A DNA stretch of 64,000 nucleotides from an uncultured Pelagibacteraceae bacterium (GCA_902528645.1 CABZTG010000001.1:1-64000), one strand, 5' to 3'; shown: positions 49,044 to 59,745, counted from the stretch's first letter. A program made the numbers and translations. Notes: generated by a model not told the origin, from the sequence alone.

Positions 49044-49988
49044 ATGAATATGAATATAAAAAAAATAAATCTTAATCATTCTTTTATTTTTTTTTTATTC
49101 TGTAATATTTTTTCTTTAATACTATTTAAATTTAGTAACTTTATATTGTCACCATTATTTTGCTTATTTTTAATTTTAATTATTGGAGTATCTCATGGGT
49201 CTTTAGATCATGTCAAAGGTGGTAAGCTTCTAAAGATTTTTAAAATTGAAAATATATCTCTATTTTATATTTCATATATCTTATTAGCTGTAATGGTTGT
49301 AACACTTTGGATTTTTATACCATCTATCTTATTAATAATATTTTTACTGGTTGCCTCATATCATTTTGGCAAAGAGGATACACAATTTTTGCATGACTAT
49401 AACTCACACTTTATGGGGATACTATATTTCCTAAAAGGATCACTTGTTATTTGGGCACCATTGTATTTTCATTTTGATGAAACTATAGCAATATTTAAAT
49501 TGTTATTAATTGATAATGAAAATTTTTATTCAAGTTTAAGTTTTATTGAGAATAATAAATTAATAGATTTAGGGATAATCTTAAGTTCTATTTCGAGTAT
49601 TATTTTGTTTATTAAAAAATTTAATTTAAAGAATTTTTCTATTTTTTTTGATTATTTTTCTATATTGATTTTAAATTACTATCTTTTTCCTTTAGTAGCA
49701 TTTACGGCTTATTTTTGCTTTTTACATTCTGTAAGACACAGCATCACATTAATTTACGAATTAGATAACAATAATATTAAAAATGGGTTATTGATTTTTA
49801 TTAAAAAAGCTATGCCACTTACTATATTAACTGCTATTATTTGTTTAGTTGGTATTTATTTGCTCAATTTTAAATATGATTTTGATAACTCGATTATTAA
49901 AGTCATTTTTATAGGTTTGGCGTCTTTAACATTTCCACATATATTACTTGAGTATCTTTTAGATAAAAATGAAAAACAAGGAACTTAA
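49044..49988 (+). CDS. blh: Beta-carotene 15,15'-dioxygenase (Brp/Blh)
   Basis: Splits beta-carotene into two retinals, the chromophore of proteorhodopsin. A 314-residue membrane protein with many hydrophobic helices. The presumed iron-ligand histidines are visible at His51 (GVSHGSLDHVKGG), His107 (ASYHFGKEDTQF), His228 and His232 (LHSVRHSI), matching the Blh pattern. The crtI-crtB-crtY-blh order shows a complete route from phytoene synthesis to retinal. It overlaps ispH by 20 bp. Confidence 0.92.
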   Translation: MNMNIKKINLNHSFIFFLFCNIFSLILFKFSNFILSPLFCLFLILIIGVSHGSLDHVKGGKLLKIFKIENISLFYISYILLAVMVVTLWIFIPSILLIIFLLVASYHFGKEDTQFLHDYNSHFMGILYFLKGSLVIWAPLYFHFDETIAIFKLLLIDNENFYSSLSFIENNKLIDLGIILSSISSIILFIKKFNLKNFSIFFDYFSILILNYYLFPLVAFTAYFCFLHSVRHSITLIYELDNNNIKNGLLIFIKKAMPLTILTAIICLVGIYLLNFKYDFDNSIIKVIFIGLASLTFPHILLEYLLDKNEKQGT

Positions 49989-50913
49989 AATATTGTTATC
50001 TGCTCCGCGAGGATTTTGTGCCGGTGTTGAACGAGCAATTGAAATTGTTGAAAAATCAATTCAAAAGTATGGTTCTCCAGTATACGTTAGACATGAAATA
50101 GTACACAATAAATTTGTTGTTGATGACCTAAGAAATAAAGGTGCAATATTTGTGGAGGAGCTTGAAGAAATTGAAGACAAAACAAGACCAGTTATTTTTT
50201 CTGCACATGGTGTTCCAAAAAAAATTCCACAAGATGCAAAAAATTATAATATGACTTATGTTGATGCAACATGCCCCTTGGTTTCTAAAGTTCATAGAGA
50301 GGCTGAAAATCTTCATAAGGCTGGATACCATTTAATCTTAATAGGGCATGAAAATCATCCTGAGGTAATTGGAACAATGGGACAACTGCCTATAGGGTCT
50401 ATCGACCTTATCCAAAATGAGGACGAAGCCAATAATTATGATACAAAAAATTTTGAAAAGATTGCCTATGTTACCCAAACAACCCTATCAGTAGATGATA
50501 CCAAAGATATAATATCAATACTTAAAGAAAAATTTTCAAATATTAGAGAGCCTGCAAAAGAGGATATTTGTTATGCAACAACTAATAGACAAATGGCTGT
50601 TAAAAACATTGCAAAAAAGTGTGATCTGTTTTTTGTTATTGGTAGTCGAAATTCATCTAACTCAGTAAGACTTGTTGAAGTTGCTAAAAAATCGGGGTGT
50701 GAAAACTCAATACTGATCCACTCACAAAGCGAAATTCCATTCAACTTAATTGAAAATTCAAATGTAATTGGAATTTCATCTGGTGCGTCTGCCCCTGAAA
50801 TACTTGTCGAAAATTTCATTAAGGAATTGAAAAATAAATTTACAGTCACTATAGAAGAAGTTGAAATTATAAAAGAAAACGTTGTTTTTCGTGTTCCAAA
50901 AAAATTAAATTAA
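49969..50913 (+). CDS. ispH: 4-hydroxy-3-methylbut-2-enyl diphosphate reductase
   Basis: The last MEP-pathway enzyme, making IPP and DMAPP; it uses an iron-sulfur cluster. It has 314 residues with three cluster cysteines in APRGFCAGVERAIE, DATCPLVSKVH and DICYATTNRQ, and the H-x-N/SAHGVPK motifs in between. The 20-bp overlap with blh makes it likely to be co-expressed with carotenoid genes, supplying their precursor. It is immediately followed by thrB. Confidence 0.97.
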   Translation: MKNKELKILLSAPRGFCAGVERAIEIVEKSIQKYGSPVYVRHEIVHNKFVVDDLRNKGAIFVEELEEIEDKTRPVIFSAHGVPKKIPQDAKNYNMTYVDATCPLVSKVHREAENLHKAGYHLILIGHENHPEVIGTMGQLPIGSIDLIQNEDEANNYDTKNFEKIAYVTQTTLSVDDTKDIISILKEKFSNIREPAKEDICYATTNRQMAVKNIAKKCDLFFVIGSRNSSNSVRLVEVAKKSGCENSILIHSQSEIPFNLIENSNVIGISSGASAPEILVENFIKELKNKFTVTIEEVEIIKENVVFRVPKKLN

Positions 50914-51879
50914 ATGGCTGTTTACACAAAGATAAATAAGAAAGATATTTCGTCTATTAATAAAAAATTTAAAAATCAAAAATTTTTAAGTTTTAAAGGT
51001 ATCAAACAAGGAATTGAAAATACTAATTATTTATTAAAATCGAAAAATAATAAATTTATATTAACTATATTCGAAAAAAGAGTTCAAAAAAAAGAAATAC
51101 CTTTTTTTATGAAATTAATGGATCAACTAAATGATTTAAAGATAAGATGTCCAAAACCATTGAAAAATCGTGATGGAAAATATCTGTTTAAAATAAAGAA
51201 TAAGGTTGCTTGTGTTGTTTCGTTTCTTGATGGAAAAGACAAAAAAAATCTTAATTTGAAGAATTGTTATGATATTGGAAAAACTGTTGCTCAAATGCAC
51301 TCTTCCTCGAAAAAAATAAGATTGTTTAGAAAAAACTCAATGAATATAAAAAATTTAAATCCATTATTAAAAAGTATTAAATTTAAATCAAAAAAATTCA
51401 TTAATTTAGAAAAATTTCTCAAAAGTAATTTTAGAGAAATTAAAAATAAATGGCCAAAAAAATTGCCAAATGGAATAATACATGGTGATCTTTTTATCGA
51501 TAATATATTTTTTAAAAAAAATAAGATCTCTGGAATTATTGATTTTTATTTTGCCGCAAATGATTATTTTATGTATGAAATAGCGATATGTATCAACGCT
51601 CTTTGTTTTGATAAAAAAAAATCACAATTTAAATTAAATAAGAAAAAGGTAAAAAATTTAATCAGGGGATATGAGGGTATTAAAAAGATCTCTGGTATTG
51701 AGAAAAAATCATTGAATATTTTATGCCGTGCTGCTGCAATGAGATATTTTCTCACAAGACTTTACGACTATACAAATACTCCAAAAACTGCTTTGATAAA
51801 AATTAAAGATCCAAGAGAATATTATCAAAAACTGATAATTCACAATAATTTAAAAAGCTACAGGGATTATTTAGTTTAA
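50914..51879 (+). CDS. thrB: Homoserine kinase (APH-like type)
   Basis: Phosphorylates homoserine for threonine synthesis. It has 321 residues of the APH/choline-kinase fold used by alphaproteobacterial ThrB. N-terminal GIENTNYLLKSK is the nucleotide loop, the catalytic-loop IIHGDLFIDNIFF precedes the metal-binding GIIDFYFAANDYFMYEIA, where the aspartate is kept. ispH-thrB-rnhA is a conserved alphaproteobacterial order. thrC is present at 52817 on the other strand. Confidence 0.93.
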   Translation: MAVYTKINKKDISSINKKFKNQKFLSFKGIKQGIENTNYLLKSKNNKFILTIFEKRVQKKEIPFFMKLMDQLNDLKIRCPKPLKNRDGKYLFKIKNKVACVVSFLDGKDKKNLNLKNCYDIGKTVAQMHSSSKKIRLFRKNSMNIKNLNPLLKSIKFKSKKFINLEKFLKSNFREIKNKWPKKLPNGIIHGDLFIDNIFFKKNKISGIIDFYFAANDYFMYEIAICINALCFDKKKSQFKLNKKKVKNLIRGYEGIKKISGIEKKSLNILCRAAAMRYFLTRLYDYTNTPKTALIKIKDPREYYQKLIIHNNLKSYRDYLV

Positions 51880-52301
51880 TGATTAAAATTTATACCGATG
51901 GTTCATGTCTTGGCAATCCTGGTAATGGTGGTTGGGCAGCAATAATATTAAATGATGGGGAAAAAACTGAACTCAAAGGGAGTAAAAAAGATACGACAAA
52001 TAATCAGATGGAATTATTAGCACCTATAGAGGCGCTTAAAAAAATTCCAAAAGGAAGCAAAGTTCAAATTTTTACAGACTCTAAGTATGTAAAGTCTGGA
52101 ATAACAGAGTGGATACACAATTGGAAAAAAAATGGATGGAAAACTGCAAACAAAAAAGAGGTAAGTAATAAAGCACTTTGGACAGAATTAGATCTACTAA
52201 ATAATGAGTTTGAAATAAGTTGGAACTGGGTAAAAGCCCATTCAAATGATGAATTAAATAATGAAGTAGATTTACTCGCTAAAGATGCTGCTAACTTATA
52301 G
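51879..52301 (+). CDS. rnhA: Ribonuclease HI
   Basis: Degrades RNA in RNA-DNA hybrids. The 140 residues include the acidic catalytic set: YTDGSCLGNPGNGGW (Asp), QMELLAPIEAL (Glu), IFTDSKYV (Asp) and the C-terminal EVDLLAKDAA (Asp). It shares a base with thrB (TAATG). It ends at a short GC-rich inverted repeat facing convergent peroxiredoxin. Confidence 0.96.
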   Translation: MIKIYTDGSCLGNPGNGGWAAIILNDGEKTELKGSKKDTTNNQMELLAPIEALKKIPKGSKVQIFTDSKYVKSGITEWIHNWKKNGWKTANKKEVSNKALWTELDLLNNEFEISWNWVKAHSNDELNNEVDLLAKDAANL

Positions 52302-52328
52302 TCAGGTCACCTGGCAACAGAGCTGCCC
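52302..52328. repeat. GC-rich inverted-repeat element between convergent genes
   Basis: A 27-bp island rich in G and C (about 63 percent) in an otherwise very AT-rich window. It holds a perfect palindrome CAGGT-C-ACCTG (52303-52313) and a second small stem GGCA/TGCC (52313-52316 with 52324-52327). It begins directly after the rnhA stop and ends a few bases before the peroxiredoxin stop. There is no clear T tract on either strand, so a standard terminator is not shown; a protein-binding site or bidirectional transcription end is possible. Confidence 0.5.
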
Positions 52329-52331
52329 TAC

Positions 52332-52820
52332 TTAAATTAGATTATTTAATAAGTTTTCTGCTGAAGTTAAACCACATTCTTTAGTTTCTTTTTCAACATG
52401 GATATTAACGATTGTGAAATTTTCAATCACCATTAAATAACGATTTGATCTAATTCCCATACCTTTTGCATTACGATCAACTTCTGCCCCAATTGCTTTC
52501 GTAAATAATAAATATGGGTCAGATAACATTTTAATTTTATCTCCAGTATTATTAATCTCTCCCCAACCATTCATTACGTAAGGATCATTTACTGATAAAC
52601 AAAATATATTTTCTATTCCTTTTGCTTTAATTTTTTCTGCATTTGCTACAAAACCTGGTAAGTGAAGTTTGGAGCAAGTTGATGTAAACGCCCCAGGTAA
52701 ACCAAACAAAACGACTTTACCATTACCAATAGTTTCTCTTAATTTGCTTTTTTGAGGTTCTCCATCAACAAGTTGAAAAATCTCTGTATCTGGGAGTTGA
52801 TCTTTTATTTTAAGTTTCAT
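52332..52820 (-). CDS. Peroxiredoxin (Prx5/atypical 2-Cys type)
   Basis: Reduces peroxides through a cysteine. The 162 residues have the peroxidatic Cys49 in LPGAFTSTCSKLHLPGF and the conserved VNDPYVMNGW motif typical of Prx5 family. Additional cysteines lie at SVND-preceding FCLS and near the C-terminus (KECGLTSAENLL), which could resolve the disulfide. It overlaps the thrC gene by 4 bp and closes the cytochrome-oxidase/thrC run. Confidence 0.92.
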   Translation of the reverse strand: MKLKIKDQLPDTEIFQLVDGEPQKSKLRETIGNGKVVLFGLPGAFTSTCSKLHLPGFVANAEKIKAKGIENIFCLSVNDPYVMNGWGEINNTGDKIKMLSDPYLLFTKAIGAEVDRNAKGMGIRSNRYLMVIENFTIVNIHVEKETKECGLTSAENLLNNLI

Positions 52821-54190
52821 ATCGAATTCATTACATATTTTTTAACTTTTTCAATATCATTTGATAAAAGTTCAAATTTTTCTTTTCTATCATTAACGTA
52901 TTTAAGACTATCTGGTAAATTTTCAGTTTTTGAAATTGCATCTTCTATTGCTTTTGGAAATTTACATGGGTGTGCAGTTGATAATACAACACAATTTTTT
53001 TCCAATCCTAATTTTCTTACAGCACCAATCCCTACTGCGGTATGTGGATCCACTACCATCTGATGCTCATCATTAATGCTTTTTATCATTTTAACAGTTT
53101 CGTTTTCATCAAGCATTTCAGATATAAAATTCTTTTTGATTTTATCTAAGTCGTTTTTATCAATCTTATAAGTGTTATTTTTTATTTCAGCCATTACATC
53201 TTTTGTAACTTCAGAGTTACAATCTTTGACGTCGTATAAAAGCCTTTCGAAATTACTTGCAATTTGTATATCCATACTTGGAGTATTTGTTTCCTCAACT
53301 TTCTTTTGACTATAATCACCACCAGATATTGCTCTGTGCAGTATGTCATTTTTATTTGTAGCTACGATTAGTTTATCAATTGGTAGACCTAGTTTTTTTG
53401 CTAAATAACCGGCGTAAATATCACCAAAGTTTCCTGTTGGAACAGAAAAGGATAAAGGTTGACCATTTCCAACTTTAAAGTAAGCGTAAAAATAATACAC
53501 CGATTGAGCAACTATTCTTGCCCAATTAATTGAATTTACACCCGACATATTGATTGCTTTAGAAAATTTTTCGTCATTAAACATTGCTTTAACTAAATTT
53601 TGGCAATCGTCAAAATTGCCCTCTACCGCAATGTTAAACACATTATTCTCTTCATGTATGGTCATTAGTCTTCTTTGTACTGGTGAAATCTTATTATTAG
53701 GGTGCAATACAAAAACATTTAAATTGTTTTTTCCCTTTAAAGCGTCTATGGCAGCAGCACCCGTATCGCCTGAAGTTGCAACAATTATATTAATTTTTTT
53801 TTGATCACGGCCTAAATGATATTGATAAAAATTACCTATTAATTGCATTGCGATATCTTTAAATGCAAGTGTAGGTCCATGAAATAATTCTAATACTTTT
53901 AAATCTCCTAGATCTGATATTTTTACAACATCGTCGGATCTGAAATTTGAATATGATTTTGAAATCAAAGAGATTAGATCATCTTTAGACATGAAATCTC
54001 CTATAAATGGATAAATTATTTCAGCAGCCAAATCATTGTAACTCAGGTTTTTTAGATTATCTAATTCTTCCTTTTTAAAGGGTTTAATTGATTTTGGAAC
54101 AAATAGCCCCCCATCATCTGCCAAACCTTTGAGGAAAACATCTTTAAAAGTAAAGTTTTTCTGATTATTTCTTGTACTTATATAATTCAT
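52817..54190 (-). CDS. thrC: Threonine synthase
   Basis: A PLP enzyme converting phosphohomoserine to threonine. It has 457 residues; the N-terminus (YISTRNNQKNFTFKDVFLKGLADDGGLFVP) is typical of the long proteobacterial form, PLP lysine lies in GPTLAFKDIAMQLIGNF, and ATSGDTGAAAIDALKGK binds the cofactor phosphate. It abuts surf1 (stop and start adjacent). Being inside the oxidase operon is an alphaproteobacterial gene-order trait. Confidence 0.96.
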   Translation of the reverse strand: MNYISTRNNQKNFTFKDVFLKGLADDGGLFVPKSIKPFKKEELDNLKNLSYNDLAAEIIYPFIGDFMSKDDLISLISKSYSNFRSDDVVKISDLGDLKVLELFHGPTLAFKDIAMQLIGNFYQYHLGRDQKKINIIVATSGDTGAAAIDALKGKNNLNVFVLHPNNKISPVQRRLMTIHEENNVFNIAVEGNFDDCQNLVKAMFNDEKFSKAINMSGVNSINWARIVAQSVYYFYAYFKVGNGQPLSFSVPTGNFGDIYAGYLAKKLGLPIDKLIVATNKNDILHRAISGGDYSQKKVEETNTPSMDIQIASNFERLLYDVKDCNSEVTKDVMAEIKNNTYKIDKNDLDKIKKNFISEMLDENETVKMIKSINDEHQMVVDPHTAVGIGAVRKLGLEKNCVVLSTAHPCKFPKAIEDAISKTENLPDSLKYVNDRKEKFELLSNDIEKVKKYVMNSI

Positions 54191-54844
54191 TTAATAATTC
54201 TTTTTTCTAAAATATAGATATAGCAAAAGAATTGAAATCGCTAATGAAAACCATGTCATTGCATATTTTTTATGATTGTTGGAAATATTAGCAGTAATTT
54301 TTTTTGGTCTAGGAAACTGATAATTTCCATCTAAATATATTATGTACTTAGAAAATTCTTTACCAGTAAATTTTGAGATATCTTCTCTATTCAAACTAAA
54401 CCAGTAATTTTCTTTTATATCATTATCTGGTTTAAATATATTTTTTCTTCCCTGTGTTTTAAGAGTTCCTTCTATATTGTTTTGATCCAATATATTTATC
54501 TCTGGTGTATTTTTTTTTTCAAATGGTATCCATCCTCTATTGAGTAAATAGTTTTCACCATCTATTAGAATTGGATTTAAAACTTCAAACCCAGGTGTTC
54601 CAGAGTCATTTAAATTATATAAATAAATCTGTTTCTCAAAATCAACGCGACCTGATGTTTTGATTTTAAGATAATTTTGTTGATTAGATTGTGAAAGTTG
54701 AACTGGAGGATTTTTCAATGAATTTTCAATTTCTAGGATAAGATTATTCTTCCAATTTAAACGAATTACTTGCCAAGTACCTAAAGCAATAAAAACAAAG
54801 ATAAAAAATATGATAAAAACTGAAAATAAAAACTTATGTCTCAA
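54191..54844 (-). CDS. SURF1 family oxidase-assembly protein
   Basis: Helps insert heme a into cytochrome oxidase subunit I. It has 217 residues with a helix at each end: FLFSVFIIFFIFVFIALGTWQVIRL near the N-terminus and a C-terminal one ending YLYFRKKNY. Conserved features are GTWQ, LLNRGWIP and the Y-MTW segment (KYAMTWFSLA). It follows ctaE at 8 bp in the oxidase operon. Confidence 0.9.
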   Translation of the reverse strand: MRHKFLFSVFIIFFIFVFIALGTWQVIRLNWKNNLILEIENSLKNPPVQLSQSNQQNYLKIKTSGRVDFEKQIYLYNLNDSGTPGFEVLNPILIDGENYLLNRGWIPFEKKNTPEINILDQNNIEGTLKTQGRKNIFKPDNDIKENYWFSLNREDISKFTGKEFSKYIIYLDGNYQFPRPKKITANISNNHKKYAMTWFSLAISILLLYLYFRKKNY

Positions 54845-54852
54845 GGTTCAAA

Positions 54853-55641
54853 TTAGCTTCCCCAAATATAGATCGCAGCAAATAAGAATAGCCAAACTAC
54901 GTCAACAAAGTGCCAGTACCAGGCTGCTGCCTCAAAACCAAAGTGATGATCTTTGTTGAAATGACCTAACTTTCCTCTCCACAAGCATACAGCTAAGAAA
55001 ATTGTACCTACGATCACATGAAAACCATGAAATCCTGTTGCCATGTAAAATACTGAACCATATATGTGATCTGAAAATGCAAATGTTGCATGATGATATT
55101 CGTAAGCTTGTAAAGCAGTAAAACAAACTCCTAATATAACTGTTAAAACTAATCCTTGAATAAATCCTTTTCTATCATCCTCTAAAAGAGCATGATGAGA
55201 CCAAGTCACAGTAGTTCCAGACAACAAAAGAACCAATGTATTTATTAATGGTATATCCCAAGGATCAAAAGTTTCTATATCTTTTGGTGGCCATACATTT
55301 CCAACAAAGTCATTTGGGAAAAGACTCACATCAAAGTATGCCCAAAACCAAGCAACAAAAAACATTACCTCAGAGGCAATGAATAAAGTCATTCCGTAAC
55401 GATGATGTATTTGAACCACAGGTGTATGATGTCCTTGATGCTCAGCTTCAATAACTACATCTCTAAACCACATGTATGCTCCATAAATTAATAAAGCAAA
55501 TCCAAGGTACATTCCCCATGAAACCTCATAATGCATGTAGTAAACAGCGCCAACAGCTAAAATTAAACATGAGAATGAAACATAGATAGGCCAAGGACTT
55601 GGATCTACTAAATGGTAATCGTGTTTTTTTTCAGCTGACAT
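54853..55641 (-). CDS. ctaE: Cytochrome c oxidase subunit III
   Basis: The seven-helix subunit III of the aa3-type oxidase, 262 residues. Visible motifs are HDYHLVDPSPWPIY at the N-terminus, SEVMFFVAWFWAYF with the lipid-binding Glu, TVTWSHHALLE and the C-terminal GFHGFHVIVGTIFL and YWHFVDVVWLFLF. It is downstream of ctaG by 9 bp. Confidence 0.97.
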   Translation of the reverse strand: MSAEKKHDYHLVDPSPWPIYVSFSCLILAVGAVYYMHYEVSWGMYLGFALLIYGAYMWFRDVVIEAEHQGHHTPVVQIHHRYGMTLFIASEVMFFVAWFWAYFDVSLFPNDFVGNVWPPKDIETFDPWDIPLINTLVLLLSGTTVTWSHHALLEDDRKGFIQGLVLTVILGVCFTALQAYEYHHATFAFSDHIYGSVFYMATGFHGFHVIVGTIFLAVCLWRGKLGHFNKDHHFGFEAAAWYWHFVDVVWLFLFAAIYIWGS

Positions 55642-55650
55642 TTTTTTGGA

Positions 55651-56184
55651 TTATGATTGTTTATAGTAATCTGTCGAGAAAAAAGTATACGACATAGTTA
55701 CATCCTGTAAATTTTTTACTGTTGCATCGTTGACCATTTCTGGGTCTAAATAAAAAGTCATCACATAGGTTGCAGTTTCACCAGCTTTTAATTCCTGTTT
55801 TTCAAAGCAAAAACAACCAAGTTTACTATAATATTTTCCAAAGCTTGAGGGTGAAACGTTAAAACTTGCTACACCTGCAGTTGGTTCATTGCTATTATTG
55901 GTTACTTCAAACTCAATTTTGTTTACTTGACCCACTTTAACATCCATCACATTCGATTTTGCTTTAAAATCCCATGGTAAATTATTAACATTGGTATCAA
56001 ATCTCACACTAACTACTTTATCTAAAACAATTTTTGGCGCTTTGTCTGCTACTTGAGTAGTTCCTCCAAAACCAGTAACTCTACAAAAAATTTCATAAAG
56101 AGGGACTGATGCATATGATAAACCTAACATCAAAACAAAAATCCCAGCTAGAACTAATGGTGTTAATTTCTTTTTTTCTATCAT
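55651..56184 (-). CDS. ctaG: Cytochrome oxidase assembly protein CtaG/Cox11
   Basis: Delivers copper to the CuB site of subunit I. It is a 177-residue protein with one N-terminal membrane helix (PLVLAGIFVLMLGLSYASVPLYEIFCRV) and a periplasmic domain holding the copper-binding CFCF motif (KLGCFCFEKQ). Its ATG overlaps the stop of the 41-residue gene upstream (ATGA), suggesting coupled translation. Confidence 0.95.
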   Translation of the reverse strand: MIEKKKLTPLVLAGIFVLMLGLSYASVPLYEIFCRVTGFGGTTQVADKAPKIVLDKVVSVRFDTNVNNLPWDFKAKSNVMDVKVGQVNKIEFEVTNNSNEPTAGVASFNVSPSSFGKYYSKLGCFCFEKQELKAGETATYVMTFYLDPEMVNDATVKNLQDVTMSYTFFSTDYYKQS

Positions 56185-56306
56185 ATCGACCTATCAAATA
56201 CCCCTGTGTTGTATAAAGTAAAAAAGAAAAGAAAAATCATAAACGCAATAATAGCCAATGCCGTAAGAATATTTTTTCTTTTTGTTTTTTTGTCTGGTGT
56301 AATCAT
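56181..56306 (-). CDS. 41-residue membrane protein in the oxidase operon (CoxF-like position)
   Basis: A short reading frame on the minus strand (MITPDKKTKRKN, then LTALAIIAFMIFLFFFTLYNTGVF and a short tail). It has a basic N-terminus and one membrane helix. It is joined to both neighbours by ATGA overlaps: its ATG with the ctaB stop, its stop with the ctaG start. This placement, between ctaB and ctaG, is where other alphaproteobacteria encode a small CoxF-type protein; homology at sequence level is not certain. Translational coupling at both ends argues that it is a real gene. Confidence 0.78.
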   Translation of the reverse strand: MITPDKKTKRKNILTALAIIAFMIFLFFFTLYNTGVFDRSI

Positions 56307-57214
56307 ATTATTTTATCAATCAAAAACAGAACAAAAACTAAGAATAAATACAATATTGAATATCCAAAGATAGTTTTTGCTTTCTTAGAGTTAAATCTAT
56401 TTTTTTTATAATCCAACAATTCATAACATAAAAAATTGTAATAGAAAGTTAATAGCAAAGATGGAATTAAAAATGTTAAGCCAACAAAGTTAATTAAATA
56501 TGGAAAAATAATTACTGGTATCATCAATAAAGAATAAATAAATATATTGATTTTGGTACTTTCTATTCCATTGGTTAGTGGCAACATTGGTATTTTGGCT
56601 CTCTTGTAATCATCGGACTTGTATAAACTAAGTGCCCAAAAATGAGAGGGTGTCCAAAAAAATATAATCAAGAAAAATGTTAATGGTTCAAGAGATATAG
56701 AGCCTGTAGCAATAGTCCATCCTATAACCGGTGGAAAAGCACCAGCTGCCCCACCAATAACTATATTTTGTGGAGTTCTTCTTTTTAACCAGATTGTATA
56801 AACAAATACATAAAACAATATTGTTAATAATAATATTGCTGCAGAAACTCTATTTGTAAAATAATCTAAAGCTACAACCGAAACTATTGATAATGTAACA
56901 CCAAATATCAAAGCCTGATTTCTATTGACTTTCCCTGTTGGGATTGGTCTTAAACAGGTTCTAGTCATTAAAGCATCAAGATCGGACTCGTACCACATAT
57001 TTAAAGCACCAGCTGCTCCGGCACCTAATGAAACGAGAAGAATTCCAATAATTGCATCTTTAGTTGAAACAATGTTAGGTGCTGTTAATAAACCTACGGC
57101 ACAGGTAAAAATTACCAATGACATAACTCTTGGCTTCATCAATTTAAATAATTCTGAAAGATTAAATAAATCTTCTTGGCTTAAACTTCTTTTTTTTAGC
57201 CTTGAATTATCCAT
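56303..57214 (-). CDS. ctaB: Protoheme IX farnesyltransferase
   Basis: Converts heme b to heme o, precursor of heme a for the oxidase. A 303-residue UbiA-superfamily membrane protein. The first Asp-rich motif is NMWYESDLDALMTRTCLRPIPTG, the second DDYKRAKIPMLPL. About eight to nine hydrophobic helices. Its stop overlaps the ATG of the small gene (ATGA). It follows ctaD by 23 bp. Confidence 0.95.
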   Translation of the reverse strand: MDNSRLKKRSLSQEDLFNLSELFKLMKPRVMSLVIFTCAVGLLTAPNIVSTKDAIIGILLVSLGAGAAGALNMWYESDLDALMTRTCLRPIPTGKVNRNQALIFGVTLSIVSVVALDYFTNRVSAAILLLTILFYVFVYTIWLKRRTPQNIVIGGAAGAFPPVIGWTIATGSISLEPLTFFLIIFFWTPSHFWALSLYKSDDYKRAKIPMLPLTNGIESTKINIFIYSLLMIPVIIFPYLINFVGLTFLIPSLLLTFYYNFLCYELLDYKKNRFNSKKAKTIFGYSILYLFLVFVLFLIDKII

Positions 57215-57237
57215 CGGTTCTTAATGCTCTTATTTTA

Positions 57238-58872
<1,635 letters not shown>

Positions 58873-59685
58873 TTATTTACTCGCTAATTTAAGTTTATCA
58901 TTTTCAATTTCTTCTTTTGCAAATTTCACGCGTGCCTCAGATAACCATTCTTGATATTCATCTTCACTAACTACTTTTACTGCAATAGGCATAAATGCAT
59001 GTTTTATACCACAAAGTTCTGAACATTGACCATAATAAGTACCAACTTTTTCAGCCTTAAACCACGTTTCATTAATTCTTCCAGGTACCGCATCCCTTTT
59101 TACTCCAAATGAAGGTAAGGCCCAAGCATGTAAAACATCATTTGCTGTGATTAAAACTTTTACTACTTTGCCAACTGGAACTACAACTTCATTATCAACA
59201 GCTAACAATCTTGGTTGATTTGCTTTTAAATCTTTTTCTTCAATCATGTATGAGTCAAATTCCAAATTTTCGTCTGGATACTCATAACCCCAATACCATT
59301 GATAGCCTATTGCTTTGATTGTTAAATCTGCTTTTGGAATTGTATCTTGCTTATATAAAATTTTAAATGATGGAACCGCCATAACAATTAAAATTAAGCA
59401 AGGAATTAAAGTCCATAAAACTTCAACAGTTACATTGTGTGTTCTCTTAGATGGATTAGGGTTTGCTGAAGCTCTAAATCTTACACAAGCATAAAGCATC
59501 AAAAATAAAACAAATACACTTATTGCTATTATTATCGGTAATAACAAATTATCGTGAAAGGCTACAATATCTCTCATCGATTCTGATGCTGCTTTTTGAA
59601 AACCTAATTGCCAATCAACAGGTTGGTTTGCAAAAGCATTTTGAGAGATAAAAATACTAGAAAATATAAATAAAATTTTTTTCAT
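58873..59685 (-). CDS. ctaC: Cytochrome c oxidase subunit II
   Basis: Receives electrons from cytochrome c at the CuA centre. It has 270 residues with a signal peptide (about 1-19, cleaved after AFA), two membrane helices and a cupredoxin domain. The CuA ligands are visible in YGQCSELCGIKHAFMPI, with a further His in DVLHAWALPSFG, and the aromatic YQWYWGYEYP electron-entry patch is present. It is the first gene of the oxidase operon; the 60 bp before it separates it from rsmE on the same strand. Confidence 0.97.
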   Translation of the reverse strand: MKKILFIFSSIFISQNAFANQPVDWQLGFQKAASESMRDIVAFHDNLLLPIIIAISVFVLFLMLYACVRFRASANPNPSKRTHNVTVEVLWTLIPCLILIVMAVPSFKILYKQDTIPKADLTIKAIGYQWYWGYEYPDENLEFDSYMIEEKDLKANQPRLLAVDNEVVVPVGKVVKVLITANDVLHAWALPSFGVKRDAVPGRINETWFKAEKVGTYYGQCSELCGIKHAFMPIAVKVVSEDEYQEWLSEARVKFAKEEIENDKLKLASK

Positions 59686-59745
59686 TTTTACTAGCTATAT
59701 AAAGCCCTTTTGTAAAAATTACACTTTAGTTTTCGCGACAATTTA

